From: Marinobacter sediminum
GTDB taxonomy: Bacteria > Pseudomonadota > Gammaproteobacteria > Pseudomonadales > Oleiphilaceae
NCBI RefSeq assembly: GCF_016820575.1
Contig: NZ_JAEMQH010000001.1
Span: 1,178,001 to 1,242,000 of the forward strand
DNA: 64,000 nucleotides
Reading direction: 5' to 3'
In this document: positions 12,188 to 23,033 of the stretch, one piece after another
Layout of the letters: each line of letters starts with the position of its first letter
Numbering within the stretch: the stretch's first letter is position 1
Position numbers and translations under genes: made by a program
Notes under the pieces: model-generated
The model's input: only the letters and a program-made list of their open reading frames with translations
Database searches by the model: none
What the model was told of the DNA's origin: nothing

Positions 12188-14125
12188 TTGAACGATATGG
12201 CAAAAAATCTGGTTCTCTGGCTAATCATAGCCGCAGTACTGCTGATGGTGTTTCAGAACTTCTCTCCCACCACCAGCGGACAACAAGTCAATTATTCGCA
12301 GTTTGTTGAGATGGTCCAGCAGGGCCAAGTCAACAAAGTGACGATCGATGGCCTGGAAATTCAGGGTACCCGTGGTGACGGCTCCCAGTTCCAGACAATC
12401 CGGCCCCAGGTCTCCGACAACAAGTTGATGGATGATCTGCTGGCCAACAACGTCGAGGTTATCGGCAAGGAGCCAGAGCGCCAGAGCCTGTGGACGCAGT
12501 TGCTGGTGGCGGCTTTCCCGATTCTGATCATCATTGCGTTGTTTGTGTTCTTCATGCGCCAGATGCAGGGCGGCGGTGGCGGTAAAGGCCCCATGTCGTT
12601 CGGCAAGAGCAAGGCGCGTCTGATGAGTGAAGATCAGATCAAGACCACGTTTGCCGACGTAGCCGGTGTCGATGAAGCCAAAGAAGACGTGAAAGAGCTG
12701 GTGGATTTCCTGCGGGATCCCAGCAAGTTCCAGCGTCTGGGCGGCAGCATTCCGAAAGGCGTGCTGATGGTCGGTCAGCCAGGTACCGGTAAAACCCTGC
12801 TGGCGAAAGCTATCGCGGGTGAGGCGAAGGTGCCGTTCTTCTCCATTTCCGGTTCTGATTTCGTGGAAATGTTCGTGGGTGTTGGTGCCTCCCGGGTTCG
12901 TGACATGTTCGAGCAGGCCAAGAAACAGAGCCCGTGCATCATCTTTATCGACGAGATTGATGCCGTCGGTCGCCATCGTGGCGCTGGCATGGGTGGTGGT
13001 CACGATGAGCGTGAGCAGACCCTGAACCAGTTGCTGGTTGAGATGGACGGCTTCGAGGGTAACGAAGGCGTTATCGTAATCGCCGCGACTAACCGTCCGG
13101 ATGTTCTGGACCCGGCGCTGCTGCGTCCCGGACGCTTTGACCGCCAGGTCGTGGTTGGTTTGCCAGACATTATTGGTCGTGAGCAGATTCTGAAAGTGCA
13201 CATGAAGAAAGTGCCTTTGGGGGATGGCGTTGAGCCGGCCCTGATTGCTCGCGGTACACCCGGATTCTCCGGTGCCGATCTGGCCAACCTGGTCAACGAG
13301 GCGGCGCTGTTTGCGGCTCGTCGTAACCAGCGCCTGGTATCGATGGAAGAGTTCGAGCTCGCCAAAGACAAGATCATGATGGGCGCCGAGCGCAAGTCCA
13401 TGGTCATGAGCGAGAAAGAAAAGCGGAACACCGCCTACCACGAATCAGGCCACGCCATTGTTGGTCGTCTGGTGCCAGAGCATGATCCTGTCTACAAGGT
13501 CAGCATCATTCCTCGTGGTCGGGCCTTGGGTGTCACCATGTTCCTGCCCGAGGAAGACAAGTACAGCCACAGCAAGCGCTTCCTGATCAGCTCCATTTGT
13601 AGCCTGTTCGGTGGCCGGATTGCAGAGGAGCTGACCCTTGGCTTCGACGGCGTTACTACCGGTGCGTCCAATGACATCGAACGGGCGACCAGTCTGGCTC
13701 GTAACATGGTCACCCGTTGGGGGCTGTCCGAGAAGCTGGGCCCGCTGCAGTACGATACTGACAGTGAAGAGCCGTTCCTTGGCCGTTCCGCCGGGCAGGC
13801 ACAGACCGTGTACTCGCCGGAAACCGCTCAGCGGATTGACGAAGAAGTTCGCAACATTATCGACGAGTGCTATGAAAAGGCCCGTCAGTTGCTGATTGAC
13901 AATCGTGACAAGCTGGACCTGATGGCCGACGCGTTGATGAAGTACGAAACCATCGACCGCTTCCAGATCGACGACATCATGGAAGGTCGTGAGCCTCGCC
14001 CGCCCAAGGGCTGGGGGGACAGTGGCCCTACTGGTGGTGTGACGTCTGAGGAGCCGGCGCCTGAGTCCAAGGGCTCTGACGATGGTCGGCAGCCTGATGT
14101 TGGCCGGCCCGCCGGCGAGCACTGA
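12188..14125 (+). CDS. ftsH: ATP-dependent zinc metalloprotease FtsH
   Basis: Hexameric inner-membrane protease that degrades misassembled membrane proteins and regulators such as RpoH and LpxC (family knowledge). It has 645 residues. There are two membrane segments (about 8-25 and 102-122) flanking a periplasmic domain. The AAA+ module has Walker A GQPGTGKT at 196-203 and Walker B '[11 protein letters not shown]'. The zinc site HESGH is at 418-422. I support the TTG at 12188 because AGGTGA lies six bases upstream; an ATG three codons on, at 12197, would have 15-base spacing. A hydrophilic Pro/Gly-rich tail follows residue 600. Confidence 0.97.
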   Translation: MNDMAKNLVLWLIIAAVLLMVFQNFSPTTSGQQVNYSQFVEMVQQGQVNKVTIDGLEIQGTRGDGSQFQTIRPQVSDNKLMDDLLANNVEVIGKEPERQSLWTQLLVAAFPILIIIALFVFFMRQMQGGGGGKGPMSFGKSKARLMSEDQIKTTFADVAGVDEAKEDVKELVDFLRDPSKFQRLGGSIPKGVLMVGQPGTGKTLLAKAIAGEAKVPFFSISGSDFVEMFVGVGASRVRDMFEQAKKQSPCIIFIDEIDAVGRHRGAGMGGGHDEREQTLNQLLVEMDGFEGNEGVIVIAATNRPDVLDPALLRPGRFDRQVVVGLPDIIGREQILKVHMKKVPLGDGVEPALIARGTPGFSGADLANLVNEAALFAARRNQRLVSMEEFELAKDKIMMGAERKSMVMSEKEKRNTAYHESGHAIVGRLVPEHDPVYKVSIIPRGRALGVTMFLPEEDKYSHSKRFLISSICSLFGGRIAEELTLGFDGVTTGASNDIERATSLARNMVTRWGLSEKLGPLQYDTDSEEPFLGRSAGQAQTVYSPETAQRIDEEVRNIIDECYEKARQLLIDNRDKLDLMADALMKYETIDRFQIDDIMEGREPRPPKGWGDSGPTGGVTSEEPAPESKGSDDGRQPDVGRPAGEH

Positions 14126-14157
14126 CGCCGCTCGCACGACCTTAAGTAAGACCCACG

Positions 14158-14189
14158 CGCCGCCCGGATTCCGGGCGGCGTTTGTTTTT
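14158..14189 (+). terminator. Terminator between ftsH and folP
   Basis: A 10-bp perfect stem (CGCCGCCCGG / CCGGGCGGCG) with an ATT loop, followed by TTTGTTTTT. folP begins only 24 bases later, so some read-through or a promoter inside ftsH is implied. Confidence 0.85.
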
Positions 14190-14212
14190 GCAGACCCTCG
14201 ACAGGATTTGTT

Positions 14213-15043
14213 ATGGACATGAACTTCGCTGGCCGCAGGCTGGATATGGCTCGGTGCCACGTGATGGGTGTTCTTAATGTCACGCCTGATTCCTTTTCTG
14301 ACGGCGGACAGTTCAATCGCCCCGAGGTTGCCATTGCCCGGGCTCGGCAAATGGCCGCAGACGGGGCCATGTTTATTGACGTAGGCGGTGAATCAACGCG
14401 CCCGGGCGCAACGCCGGTGTCAGTTCAGGAAGAGCTGGACCGGGTGTGTCCGGTGGTTGAAGCCATTGCCAAAGAGCTTGATGTGGTGGTTTCAGTGGAT
14501 ACCAGTGCCCCTGAGGTGATGGCAGAAACTGCCGCCCTTGGTGCCGGGCTCATTAACGATGTTCGCGGCTTGCAGCGCGAAGGAGCGCCTGAAGCGGTAG
14601 CCAAGGCGGATATTCCCGCCTGTATCATGCATATTCAGGGTGAGCCGGAAACCATGCAGGCGCGCCCGGAATACCGGAATGTCTGCCGCGAGGTCAGTTC
14701 CTTTCTGACCGAGCGCATGCGGGTGGCGGAGTCGGCCGGGATGCGGCCGGAGAATATTATCCTGGATCCCGGCTTCGGTTTTGGTAAAACCCTGGAGCAC
14801 AATCTTCAGCTGCTGGCCGCCATGGAGCAGCTGCATGTGCTGGGCCACCCGCTGTTGGTGGGTATGTCGCGCAAGTCCATGTTGGGGGCGATCACCGGGC
14901 GTGAGGTAAATGAACGGTTGCCCGCCAGCCTTGCGGCCGCGACAATAGCCGCCATGAAAGGAGCCAGCATCGTTCGGGTGCATGATGTCCGTGAAACAGT
15001 GGATGCCGTTAAGGTAGTAACGGCAATGAAGGAGACGCGCTAA
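14213..15043 (+). CDS. folP: Dihydropteroate synthase FolP
   Basis: Condenses p-aminobenzoate with dihydropterin pyrophosphate in folate synthesis; the target of sulfonamides. It has 276 residues. Pterin- and pyrophosphate-binding motifs are present in order: '[15 protein letters not shown]' (18-32), '[11 protein letters not shown]' (54-64), 'LINDVRG', and '[15 protein letters not shown]', ending with '[17 protein letters not shown]'. AGGAT precedes the ATG. The stop TAA overlaps the ATG of glmM by one base, indicating translational coupling. Confidence 0.98.
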   Translation: MDMNFAGRRLDMARCHVMGVLNVTPDSFSDGGQFNRPEVAIARARQMAADGAMFIDVGGESTRPGATPVSVQEELDRVCPVVEAIAKELDVVVSVDTSAPEVMAETAALGAGLINDVRGLQREGAPEAVAKADIPACIMHIQGEPETMQARPEYRNVCREVSSFLTERMRVAESAGMRPENIILDPGFGFGKTLEHNLQLLAAMEQLHVLGHPLLVGMSRKSMLGAITGREVNERLPASLAAATIAAMKGASIVRVHDVRETVDAVKVVTAMKETR

Positions 15044-16386
15044 TGTCCGACAGAAAATACTTTGGTACCGATGGCATCCGAGGCCGGGTCGGCGAGTCCC
15101 CGATCACGCCCGAGTTCATGTTGCGCCTGGGTTGGGCTGCAGGTCAGGCGTTCAAGCGCGACGGCCAGCGCAACAGTGTGCTGATTGGTAAGGATACCCG
15201 CCTTTCCGGTTACATGTTTGAATCCGCTCTGGAGGCAGGCCTCGCCGCCGCCGGTGTGGACGTGAAACTACTGGGCCCCATGCCAACGCCCGCCATTGCC
15301 TATCTGACCCGTACCTTTCGTGCGTCTGCCGGTATTGTGATCAGCGCCTCCCATAACCCGCATCACGACAACGGTATCAAGTTCTTTTCGGCGGCCGGTA
15401 CCAAGCTTGACGATGCCCTGGAAGCCGAGATTGAGCGTTGGCTCGATCAGCCGCTGGAGGTGTGTGCTTCCGGGGAATTGGGTAAAGCATCCCGGGTAGA
15501 CGATGCGCCCGGTCGTTATGTTGAATTCTGCAAGAGTACGGTGCCGAACGAATTCAGTCTCGATGGCATGAAAATCGTCCTCGATTGCGCCCATGGCGCC
15601 ACCTATCACGTTGCCCCCAAGGTCTTCCGTGAGCTCGGTGCGAATGTTTCGGTCATCGGTGGTGAGCCGGATGGGCTGAACATCAACCTGAATGTTGGTT
15701 CTACCGAGCTGGGCGCGTTGAAGCAGGCCGTGGTCAGTCGCGGCGCCGATCTGGGTATTGCCTTCGATGGTGACGGCGACCGGGTGTTGATGGTGGATCG
15801 CGACGGTTCCGAGGTCGACGGTGATGAGTTGTTGTACGTGATTGCTTGTCAGCGCTTTGCCGAGGGCCGGCTTAAGGGTGGCGTGGTTGGGACCCTGATG
15901 ACTAACCTGGGTGTCGAACTTGCACTGCGGGAGCAGGGTATTGAGTTCGAGCGCGCCAACGTGGGCGATCGCTATGTCATGGAGCGCCTGATCGCGAATA
16001 ATTGGGTGCTCGGGGGCGAAGGCTCCGGTCACATGGTGATTCGCGATTGCACCAGCACCGGTGATGGTATTGTCTCTGCATTGCAGGTCTTGCTGGCGGT
16101 CTACAAGTCGGGCAAGCCTCTGGCTGAGCTGCGCCGCACCATGAGCAAGTTGCCGCAGACCATGGTGAATGTCCGTGTGGCCGAGCGCTTTGATCCTCAT
16201 AGCCGCGAAGATATTGCCAGCGCCGTGCGTAAGGCTGAGGCCGAGTTGGGTGAGGCTGGTCGCGTGCTATTGCGGGCGTCCGGAACCGAGCCGCTGATTC
16301 GGGTAATGACCGAGGGCCAAGATGCCGAGACGATTGATCGTATCGCCAATGAGCTCGCCGTAGTGGTCGAGAATTCCTCCGCTTAA
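15043..16386 (+). CDS. glmM: Phosphoglucosamine mutase GlmM
   Basis: Interconverts glucosamine-6-phosphate and glucosamine-1-phosphate for UDP-GlcNAc, peptidoglycan and LPS. The 447 residues match the family. The phosphoserine loop '[14 protein letters not shown]' holds catalytic Ser103. The metal-binding loop is 'DGDGDR' (near 245), the sugar loop 'GGEGSGH', and the phosphate-binding loop '[12 protein letters not shown]' near the C-terminus. It overlaps the folP stop by one base. The folP-glmM-tpiA-secG order is standard in gammaproteobacteria. Confidence 0.98.
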   Translation: MSDRKYFGTDGIRGRVGESPITPEFMLRLGWAAGQAFKRDGQRNSVLIGKDTRLSGYMFESALEAGLAAAGVDVKLLGPMPTPAIAYLTRTFRASAGIVISASHNPHHDNGIKFFSAAGTKLDDALEAEIERWLDQPLEVCASGELGKASRVDDAPGRYVEFCKSTVPNEFSLDGMKIVLDCAHGATYHVAPKVFRELGANVSVIGGEPDGLNINLNVGSTELGALKQAVVSRGADLGIAFDGDGDRVLMVDRDGSEVDGDELLYVIACQRFAEGRLKGGVVGTLMTNLGVELALREQGIEFERANVGDRYVMERLIANNWVLGGEGSGHMVIRDCTSTGDGIVSALQVLLAVYKSGKPLAELRRTMSKLPQTMVNVRVAERFDPHSREDIASAVRKAEAELGEAGRVLLRASGTEPLIRVMTEGQDAETIDRIANELAVVVENSSA

Positions 16387-16461
16387 TTTCGTATTTTCAG
16401 GCGGTTGTCTGTCGGGAGGGACTGCTGTATAGTTCGCCCTCCCTCACGTTTGGGAACTGTT

Positions 16462-17226
16462 ATGCGCCGCAAGATTGTAGCCGGAAACTGGAAAATGAAC
16501 GGGTCGAAAGACCTGGTGCAGCAGCTCGTTGGCTCTGTCCGGTCCGAGGCTGAGTCGCTTGATAATGGTGTGGAGGTTGTTATTATCCCTCCTGCAATTT
16601 ATGTCAGCGACGTTGTGGCGCAGTCAGGCGGTCGCCTGATGGTTGGCGTGCAGAACGTAGGGCAGTGGTCTTCAGGTGCTTACACCGGCGAGATCGCCGC
16701 GGGCATGGCCAAAGATCAGGGCTGTTCTTATGCACTGGTTGGGCACTCTGAGCGTCGGCAGCTGTTTGGCGAGACCGATGATGAGGTTGCCGCCAAGGTT
16801 GAGAGCCTGGTCGCCAGTGGTTTGGTCGCCGTTGTATGTGTTGGCGAGACCCTGGAGCAGCGCGAAGCTGGCCGTGCAGAAGCGGTTGTGGCGTCGCAGG
16901 TTAAGGCAGCTCTGGCTAATGTGGCCGCAGATCAGTGGGGCCGAATTGTAGTGGCCTACGAGCCGGTCTGGGCCATTGGTACCGGGAAAACCGCTACCGC
17001 GGAAGATGCTCAAGCCATGCACGCGTCGATCCGACAAGTGCTGACTGAGATGAATGCGCCGGCCGAAAGCATTTCACTGCTTTACGGCGGCAGCGTAAAA
17101 GCGGATAATGCAGCCGCTCTTTTTGCCGAGCCGGATATAGACGGCGGTTTGATCGGCGGGGCGTCACTGAAAGCAGACGATTTTGTGAGTATTTGCCAGG
17201 CAATGCCGGCGAGTACCAACAGTTAA
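16462..17226 (+). CDS. tpiA: Triosephosphate isomerase TpiA
   Basis: Interconverts dihydroxyacetone phosphate and glyceraldehyde-3-phosphate in central carbon metabolism. It has 254 residues. Catalytic residues are in place: Lys11 in 'AGNWKMNGS', His95 in 'GHSERR' and Glu167 in 'AYEPVWAIGTGK'. The phosphate loop 'YGGSVKADNAA' is near the C-terminus. The ATG at 16462 is used because it puts the first beta-strand of the barrel at the N-terminus; an in-frame extension back to 16405 is not family-like. secG follows 18 bases later. Confidence 0.98.
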   Translation: MRRKIVAGNWKMNGSKDLVQQLVGSVRSEAESLDNGVEVVIIPPAIYVSDVVAQSGGRLMVGVQNVGQWSSGAYTGEIAAGMAKDQGCSYALVGHSERRQLFGETDDEVAAKVESLVASGLVAVVCVGETLEQREAGRAEAVVASQVKAALANVAADQWGRIVVAYEPVWAIGTGKTATAEDAQAMHASIRQVLTEMNAPAESISLLYGGSVKADNAAALFAEPDIDGGLIGGASLKADDFVSICQAMPASTNS

Positions 17227-17244
17227 AGGTTCGCGAGAGTCGAT

Positions 17245-17625
17245 ATGGATTGGATGGAAACACTGGTAGTCGTAGTGCACGTGGTTATCGCCGTGGCACT
17301 GGTGGGTCTTGTGCTGATCCAGCAGGGCAAGGGTGCAGACGCTGGTGCAGCGTTTGGTGGCGGTGCCTCGCAGACGGTGTTTGGTAGTCAGGGTAGCGGA
17401 AGCTTTCTGACACGCCTCACTACGATTCTTGCAATCGTGTTTTTTGTAACGAGTTTTTCGCTGGCGGTATTCGCCAAGCAGCGTGCGGAAGTGGCCGGTG
17501 AGGCAGGTATTCCTATGGTTCAGGAATCCAGCCATTCAGCCCCGATGGAGCAGGCGTCTGAGGCAGATGCAGCGCAGTCCAGCGAAACCGAGAGCGGGGA
17601 GTCTGATCTCCCCGAGCTCGAGTAA
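17245..17625 (+). CDS. secG: Preprotein translocase subunit SecG
   Basis: Accessory subunit of the SecYEG channel in the inner membrane. Two hydrophobic helices are visible (about 5-25 and 54-74), joined by the conserved Gly-rich loop with 'LIQQGKGADAGAAFGGG'. The C-terminal tail (about 80-126) is acidic and low in complexity (many Ser, Glu, Ala), as in related marine bacteria. At 126 residues it is slightly longer than E. coli SecG (110). It lies between tpiA and tRNA-Leu. Confidence 0.96.
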   Translation: MDWMETLVVVVHVVIAVALVGLVLIQQGKGADAGAAFGGGASQTVFGSQGSGSFLTRLTTILAIVFFVTSFSLAVFAKQRAEVAGEAGIPMVQESSHSAPMEQASEADAAQSSETESGESDLPELE

Positions 17626-17632
17626 GAGTGTT

Positions 17633-17717
17633 GCCCGGGTGGTGGAACTGGTAGACACGCTATCTTGAGGGGGTAGTGGCGAAAGCCGTGCCGGTTCGAG
17701 TCCGGCCCCGGGCACCA
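17633..17717 (+). tRNA. tRNA-Leu(GAG)
   Basis: An 85-base class II tRNA with encoded CCA. The acceptor arms GCCCGGG (17633-17639) and CCCGGGC (17707-17713) pair perfectly. The anticodon loop TTGAGGG, between CTATC and GGTAG, gives anticodon GAG. A long variable arm (TGGCGAAAGCCGT) and the T arm GCCGG-TTCGAGT-CCGGC follow. It sits seven bases after secG, the normal gammaproteobacterial position. Confidence 0.97.
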
Positions 17718-17725
17718 TATTGAAG

Positions 17726-17759
17726 AAAAACGGCTTGGATTTTCCAGGCCGTTTTTTTT
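17726..17759 (+). terminator. Terminator of the secG-tRNA-Leu transcript
   Basis: AAAAACGGCTTGGA pairs with TCCAGGCCGTTTTT around a TTT loop (one G-T step), followed by more T. It lies nine bases after the tRNA CCA end. Confidence 0.88.
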
Positions 17760-17768
17760 GGTCAGTCC

Positions 17769-17797
17769 TTGACCAGTCCGTCTGGCGTCTCTATACT
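17769..17797 (+). promoter_or_regulatory. Sigma-70 promoter for rimP-nusA-infB or a leader RNA
   Basis: TTGACC (17769-17774) and TATACT (17792-17797) are separated by exactly 17 bases. This is among the strongest sigma-70 matches noticed in the window. It lies between the tRNA-Leu terminator and a series of hairpins leading to rimP. Confidence 0.7.
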
Positions 17798-17860
17798 CCG
17801 GCGGTTATTGGAGCCGGTGCGTGTGAGCGTATCGGTTTCTGGCAGGCCAGGTGTCTGTCA

Positions 17861-17891
17861 GCAGGAAGCGGTTCACCGGTTTGCTTCCTGC
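17861..17891 (+). other. Hairpin 1 of the rimP leader
   Basis: A perfect 9-bp stem, GCAGGAAGC / GCTTCCTGC, with a 13-base loop and no T-run. It is the first of four hairpins in the predicted rimP leader; a third non-terminator hairpin (GGGCCTG / CAGGCCC) is at 17939-17958. Confidence 0.6.
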
Positions 17892-17908
17892 GAGTTCTTG
17901 CAACAAAG

Positions 17909-17931
17909 AGCCCCATTTTTAGGGGCTTTTT
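17909..17931 (+). terminator. First terminator-like hairpin of the rimP leader
   Basis: AGCCCC pairs with GGGGCT across an ATTTTTA loop and is followed by TTTT. With the promoter at 17769-17797 it would yield a transcript of about 125 bases. Confidence 0.65.
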
Positions 17932-17966
17932 GATTAAGGGGCCTGGCGCATCAGGCCCTGGTGCGT

Positions 17967-17995
17967 AAAAAGGGCTGATTAACAGCCCTTTTTTT
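17967..17995 (+). terminator. Second terminator in the rimP leader
   Basis: A perfect 11-bp stem, AAAAAGGGCTG / CAGCCCTTTTT, with an ATTAA loop and a long T-run. It lies only about 40 bases before the rimP start, so expression of the operon from the upstream promoter requires antitermination or read-through. Confidence 0.85.
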
Positions 17996-18036
17996 GTTTT
18001 TGGGGCCGGTAAATTTGAAAACGGAGACGGCATAAC

Positions 18037-18498
18037 TTGTCAGCCAAGCTTAAGCAACTGGAAGACATTCTTCGGCCGGTGGTCGAAGGCCTGGGGTTTG
18101 AATACTGGGGTATTGAATATCGGTCCCAGGGTCACCATTCGAAGCTGCGGGTGTTTATCGAAGATGTTGAAAACGGCATCTCGATTGAAGACTGCGAGAA
18201 GGTCAGTCGGCAGATCAGCGGCGTGATGGATGTGGAAGACCCCATCCAATCCGAATATACCCTGGAGGTGTCTTCCCCGGGTATGGATCGGCCGCTGTTT
18301 CGCCTGGAACATTACGAAGCCTTTGCTGGCCAGCAGGTCCAGATCCGTTTGCGCATGGCCTTTGAGGGGCGGCGCAAGTTCAACGGTCTGATCAAGGGCG
18401 TAGAGGGCGACGATGTGGTTGTGATCGTTGATGATCACGAGTATCTGCTGCCGTTCGATAGCATCGAGCGGGCGCACATCGTCCCGGTATTTGAATGA
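18037..18498 (+). CDS. rimP: Ribosome maturation factor RimP
   Basis: Needed for maturation of the 30S subunit. It has 153 residues. The N-terminal domain contains '[20 protein letters not shown]', followed by '[22 protein letters not shown]' and the signature '[14 protein letters not shown]', then an SH3-like C-terminal domain with '[14 protein letters not shown]'. It begins with TTG at 18037, with GGAG ten bases upstream. It is first in rimP-nusA-infB, behind a structured leader. Confidence 0.96.
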   Translation: MSAKLKQLEDILRPVVEGLGFEYWGIEYRSQGHHSKLRVFIEDVENGISIEDCEKVSRQISGVMDVEDPIQSEYTLEVSSPGMDRPLFRLEHYEAFAGQQVQIRLRMAFEGRRKFNGLIKGVEGDDVVVIVDDHEYLLPFDSIERAHIVPVFE

Positions 18499-18555
18499 AT
18501 ACATCTGAACGCACGTCAGTGGACGCACAGTTTAATTTGAGGGCAGGGCAATCGA

Positions 18556-20049
18556 ATGAGTAAAGAGATCTTGCTGGTGGTTGAGTCCGTCTCGAACGAG
18601 AAGGGAGTCGAGAAGGATGTGATTTTTGAGGCGATCGAGCTGGCACTCGCCACTGCCGCCAAAAAGCGGTATGAAGACGAGGAAGCCGATATCCGGGTGT
18701 CCATTGATCGTCGCACCGGAGAATACGAAACCTTCCGCCGTTGGCTGGTTGTTGATAACGACGCCGTTCCGGCGCTGGGCACCGAGCTCACGTTCCAGGA
18801 AGCGGAAGAGATTTCCAGCGAGCTGCAGCCCGGAGACATTCACGAAGAGAAAATCGAATCGGTGGCCTTTGGCCGCATTGGCGCCCAGGCGGCCAAGCAG
18901 ATCATTTTCCAGAAAGTACGTGAAGCAGAGCGCACCAAGATTGTTGATAGCTACCGCGATCGCGTCGGTGAGCTGGTGTCCGGTACGGTCAAGAAAGTAA
19001 CCCGTGACAACGTTATCGTTGATCTGGGTGCAAACGCCGAAGCCCTGCTGCCGCGCGAAAACCTGATCCCCCGGGAAACTTTCCGGATGGGTGATCGTGT
19101 TCGTTCGCTGCTGCTGGAAATCCGCACCGATCACCGCGGCCCTCAGCTTATCCTGAGCCGGACCGCTCCGCAGATGCTGATCGAACTGTTCCGCATTGAG
19201 GTGCCTGAAATCGCCGAGGAGCTGATCGAGATTCGTGGCGCTGCCCGTGATCCCGGTTCACGCGCCAAGATTGCGGTTAAGACCAATGATCGCCGGATCG
19301 ATCCGGTGGGTGCCTGTGTCGGTATGCGCGGCTCGCGTGTGCAGGCGGTATCCAACGAGTTGGGCGGTGAGCGCGTTGATATCGTGCTGTGGGACGACAA
19401 CCCGGCCCAGTTGGTGATCAATGCCATGGCACCGGCCGAAGTCGCCTCCATTGTGATGGACGAAGACCGTCACACCATGGACGTTGCGGTTGCTGAAGAT
19501 AACTTGGCCCAGGCCATCGGCCGTAACGGGCAGAATGTCCGCCTGGCGACCGAGCTGACCGGTTGGACCCTGAACGTAATGACCGAAGAAGAAGCCGGTG
19601 AGCGTCAGGAACAGGAGTACAATCGACTGGTGGATCATTTCACCGCCAATCTTGATGTCGACGATGAGTTTGCAGGCTTCCTGATTGAGGAAGGCTTCAC
19701 ATCGCTTGAAGAAGTGGCCTATGTGCCGATGGAAGAAATGCTGGCCATCGAAGGCCTTGATGAAGACACGGTGACCGAACTTCGCCGCCGGGCCAAGGAC
19801 GTCCTGTTGAACCAGGCGCTGGCCAGCGAAGAAGCACTCGAGGGTTCGGAGCCGGCAGAAGATCTTCTGGGAATGGACGGCATGGACCGTGGCCTGGCCT
19901 TTAAGTTGGCCGGCATGGGTGTGCGCACCATGGAAGATCTCGCTGAGCAGTCCGTCGTGGATCTGCTTGATATTGAAGGAATGGATGAAGAGCGTGCCGG
20001 TCAACTTATCATGACTGCACGTGCCCCCTGGTTTGAAGACCAGGCCTAA
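18556..20049 (+). CDS. nusA: Transcription termination/antitermination factor NusA
   Basis: Binds RNA polymerase and modulates pausing, termination and antitermination. It has 497 residues. The order is an N-terminal polymerase-binding domain, an S1 domain ('[18 protein letters not shown]', about 138-155), two KH domains ('[17 protein letters not shown]' and '[16 protein letters not shown]'), and two acidic repeats near the C-terminus ('[16 protein letters not shown]', '[16 protein letters not shown]'). In E. coli NusA represses its own operon, which is relevant to the terminators upstream of rimP. Confidence 0.99.
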   Translation: MSKEILLVVESVSNEKGVEKDVIFEAIELALATAAKKRYEDEEADIRVSIDRRTGEYETFRRWLVVDNDAVPALGTELTFQEAEEISSELQPGDIHEEKIESVAFGRIGAQAAKQIIFQKVREAERTKIVDSYRDRVGELVSGTVKKVTRDNVIVDLGANAEALLPRENLIPRETFRMGDRVRSLLLEIRTDHRGPQLILSRTAPQMLIELFRIEVPEIAEELIEIRGAARDPGSRAKIAVKTNDRRIDPVGACVGMRGSRVQAVSNELGGERVDIVLWDDNPAQLVINAMAPAEVASIVMDEDRHTMDVAVAEDNLAQAIGRNGQNVRLATELTGWTLNVMTEEEAGERQEQEYNRLVDHFTANLDVDDEFAGFLIEEGFTSLEEVAYVPMEEMLAIEGLDEDTVTELRRRAKDVLLNQALASEEALEGSEPAEDLLGMDGMDRGLAFKLAGMGVRTMEDLAEQSVVDLLDIEGMDEERAGQLIMTARAPWFEDQA

Positions 20050-20067
20050 TTCGGGAGGAGGACCAGT

Positions 20068-22608
20068 ATGGCTGAAGTAACGGTAAAACAACTGGCCGAA
20101 GACGTAGGCGCTCCCGTGGATCGTTTGCTGAAGCAGATCGTTGAAGCGGGCCTGAAAGCCCGTTCTGAGAACGATTCTGTGTCCAGCGATGAGAAGCAGC
20201 AGTTGCTGGCCTATTTGAGAAAGACTCACGGTGAAGCGGATTCTGAACCCCGCAAGATCACCCTGAAGCGCAAAACCACGACCACGCTGAAGGCAGGTAA
20301 AGCCAAGACGGTGAACGTGGAAGTTCGCAAGCGCCGCACCTACATCAAGCGTGCGGAAACTCAGCCGGACGCGGAAGTACCAAAGGCTGAGGGCGTTGAG
20401 GAAGAAGTTAAACAGGCAGCGCCGGCGGCCGAGGAAGCTCCGAAGGTAGCGGCTGAGGCGGCACCGAAGGTCGAGGCGGAAGCGCCTGCGGAACCTAAGG
20501 CGGAGCCAGCTCCGGAACAGCCGGTTGCCGAAGACAAGGCCAAGAAGGTCGAGGAGCCGGCACCGGTTCCTGCGCCGGAAGACATTCCGATTCCTCCGCC
20601 GGAAGGCGAAGGAAAAGACCGCAAGCCGAAGAAAAAGAAAGCTCGCGAGCGCGGTGATGAAGTTGAAGAAGGCAAGCCGAAGAAGAAATCGGCGGGCCAT
20701 CGTGGTCCACGCAGCCGCCCGGTGGATGAGCCTCTGGTGATTTCCGAGGACGAAGAAGATACCACCCTGCGCAAGCCGCTGCGTGCGAAAAAGAAACCCA
20801 AAGAGAAGCGTCATGCTTTCGAGAGGCCGACCAAACCAATGGTCAGAGAAGTAGAGATTCCCGAAACGATTTCCGTGGGTGACCTTGCCCAGCGCATGGC
20901 CGTTAAGTCGGCCGATGTGATCAAGACACTGATGGGCATGGGCGTAATGGCCACCATCAACCAGGCACTGGACCAGGAAACTGCAGTGCTGGTAACTGAA
21001 GAACTGGGCCACAAGGCCAAAACCGTCAGCGACGACGCCTTTGAGGAAGAAGTTCTGAGCGAATTCTCCTTTGAGGGCGGCGAGAAGACCAAACGTGCAC
21101 CTGTGGTGAGCGTGATGGGTCACGTTGACCATGGTAAGACGTCACTGTTGGACTACATCCGTCGCACCAAGGTTGCCTCCGGCGAGTCCGGTGGTATTAC
21201 CCAGCACATTGGTGCTTACCACGTTGAGACCGATCACGGCATGGTCTCCTTCCTGGATACCCCGGGCCACGCCGCGTTTACCGCGATGCGCGCTCGTGGT
21301 GCCCAGTGCACCGACATCGTTATCCTGGTAGTTGCGTCTGACGACGGCGTTATGCCGCAGACCAAGGAAGCGGTTCAGCATGCCCGTTCCGCCGGTGTTC
21401 CTCTTGTCGTTGCCATCAACAAGATGGACAAGGAAGGCGCCGATCCAGATCGGATCAAGAGCGAGCTGGCAGCTCTGGAAGTCGTTCCTGAAGATTGGGG
21501 CGGTGACGTCCAGTTTGTGCCTGTTTCCGCCCACACGGGTGAAGGCATTGAAGCGCTGCTGGAAGCTGTCCTGCTGCAGTCCGAGATCCTCGAACTGGAA
21601 GCTTCAACCGATGCGCCTGCCAAGGGCGTAGTGGTTGAATCCAGCCTCGAGCGCGGACGTGGTTCCGTGGCAACGGTTCTGGTTCAGAACGGTACCCTGC
21701 GTCAAGGCGACATGGTTGTTGCTGGTTCTTACTTCGGTAAGGTCCGCGCCATGACTGACGAAGCGGGCAAGCAGGCTAAAGAAGCCGGTCCGTCGATTCC
21801 GGTCGAGATCCTGGGTCTGAACGGTACGCCGGATGCCGGCGATGAGTTCTTTGCCGTAGCCGATGAGAAGAAGGCCAAAGAATTGGCCGAATTCCGTCAG
21901 TCACGTGAGCGTGAGCAGCGTCTTCAGCGTCAGCAGGCTGCCAAACTTGAGAACCTGTTTGAGAACATGGGCAAGGACGAGGTCAAAACCCTCAACGTTG
22001 TGCTCAAGACCGATGTTCGTGGTTCCCTGGAAGCCATCACCAAGGCGCTTCAGGACCTGGGTAACGATGAAGTGCAGGTGAAGATTGTGTCCTCTGGCGT
22101 CGGCGGCATTGCTGAAACCGACATCAGTCTGGCCATGGCGACCAACGCGGTTATCTTCGGCTTCAACGTTCGTGCGGATACCGCGTCCAAGCGTCTGGTT
22201 GAACAGGAAGGCCTGGATCTGCGCTACTACAGCATCATCTATAACCTGATCGATGACGTGAAAGCAGCCCTGACCGGCATGTTGGCACCGGAATTCCGCG
22301 AAGACATCGTTGGTATTGCCGATGTGCGCGACGTGTTCCGTTCACCCAAGTTTGGCCAGGTGGCTGGTTGCATGGTTACCGAAGGCAACGTGTACCGGAA
22401 CAAGCCGATCCGCGTTCTGCGGGACAACGTTGTTATCTTTGAAGGCGAGCTGGAATCCCTGCGTCGCTTCAAGGACGACGTGCCTGAGGTTCGTAACGGC
22501 ATGGAATGTGGTATCGGTGTTAAGGGCTACGACGTGAAGGTCGGTGACCAGATCGAAGTGTTCGACCGTGTACGGGTTGAGCGTAAGCTCGAATCCACGG
22601 GGGCCTAA
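20068..22608 (+). CDS. infB: Translation initiation factor IF-2
   Basis: GTPase that brings initiator tRNA to the 30S subunit. It has 846 residues. A small N-terminal IF2 domain (about 1-55, '[20 protein letters not shown]') is followed by a long charged Ala/Glu/Lys/Pro-rich linker (100-260) and a second N-domain. The GTPase domain has G1 GHVDHGKT at 351-358, G3 'DTPGH' and G4 'NKMD'. Domains II-IV end with '[20 protein letters not shown]'. GGGAGGAGG precedes the ATG. The last base of its stop codon region overlaps the rbfA ATG. Confidence 0.99.
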   Translation: MAEVTVKQLAEDVGAPVDRLLKQIVEAGLKARSENDSVSSDEKQQLLAYLRKTHGEADSEPRKITLKRKTTTTLKAGKAKTVNVEVRKRRTYIKRAETQPDAEVPKAEGVEEEVKQAAPAAEEAPKVAAEAAPKVEAEAPAEPKAEPAPEQPVAEDKAKKVEEPAPVPAPEDIPIPPPEGEGKDRKPKKKKARERGDEVEEGKPKKKSAGHRGPRSRPVDEPLVISEDEEDTTLRKPLRAKKKPKEKRHAFERPTKPMVREVEIPETISVGDLAQRMAVKSADVIKTLMGMGVMATINQALDQETAVLVTEELGHKAKTVSDDAFEEEVLSEFSFEGGEKTKRAPVVSVMGHVDHGKTSLLDYIRRTKVASGESGGITQHIGAYHVETDHGMVSFLDTPGHAAFTAMRARGAQCTDIVILVVASDDGVMPQTKEAVQHARSAGVPLVVAINKMDKEGADPDRIKSELAALEVVPEDWGGDVQFVPVSAHTGEGIEALLEAVLLQSEILELEASTDAPAKGVVVESSLERGRGSVATVLVQNGTLRQGDMVVAGSYFGKVRAMTDEAGKQAKEAGPSIPVEILGLNGTPDAGDEFFAVADEKKAKELAEFRQSREREQRLQRQQAAKLENLFENMGKDEVKTLNVVLKTDVRGSLEAITKALQDLGNDEVQVKIVSSGVGGIAETDISLAMATNAVIFGFNVRADTASKRLVEQEGLDLRYYSIIYNLIDDVKAALTGMLAPEFREDIVGIADVRDVFRSPKFGQVAGCMVTEGNVYRNKPIRVLRDNVVIFEGELESLRRFKDDVPEVRNGMECGIGVKGYDVKVGDQIEVFDRVRVERKLESTGA

Positions 22609-23033
22609 TGCCTAGAGAGTTCAGTCGTATTGATCGCATCGGCGATCAGATGCAGCGTGAACTGGCGCAGCTGATCCAGCGGGAGGTCAAAGACCCGCGG
22701 ATCGGCCTGGTCACGGTTAACGCCGTCAAGGTGAGCCGTGATCTGGGTTACGCCGACGTTTACGTATCTTTGCTGTCCACGGAGGAGCTCGATCAGGAGT
22801 CCCCCGAAGTGAAAGAGTCGCTTGCAGTGCTGACCAAGGCCTCCGGGTTCTTGCGCAGTCAGGTCGGGCGCGCCATGAAGCTGCGGGTGATACCCCAGCT
22901 TCGCTTCCACTTCGATACCCTCCAGGGCTACAGCCGCAAAATGGACAGTCTCATCAAAGAGGCCGTGGGCGAAAAGCCAGCTGTCAGCCGTGATGACGAC
23001 GACAGTCAGGAAGAGCCGGAGCAAAACGTTTGA
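22608..23033 (+). CDS. rbfA: 30S ribosome-binding factor RbfA
   Basis: KH-fold protein that binds helix 1 of 16S rRNA during 30S maturation and cold adaptation. It has 141 residues. Motifs in order: '[22 protein letters not shown]' (beginning near 10), '[20 protein letters not shown]', and '[19 protein letters not shown]'. The acidic C-terminal extension (about 120-141) is disordered. It is coupled at both ends: its ATG overlaps the infB stop and its TGA overlaps the TTG of truB. Confidence 0.97.
   Translation: MPREFSRIDRIGDQMQRELAQLIQREVKDPRIGLVTVNAVKVSRDLGYADVYVSLLSTEELDQESPEVKESLAVLTKASGFLRSQVGRAMKLRVIPQLRFHFDTLQGYSRKMDSLIKEAVGEKPAVSRDDDDSQEEPEQNV

Noticed and set aside
11901..12191. A 96-codon plus-strand frame upstream of ftsH
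   Set aside because: No family motif, poor start context and no sign of rlmE; treated as non-coding.
17720..18036. An initiator tRNA gene before rimP, as in E. coli
   Set aside because: No acceptor/T-arm pairing or CAT anticodon loop of tRNA-fMet was found; the gap contains hairpins only.
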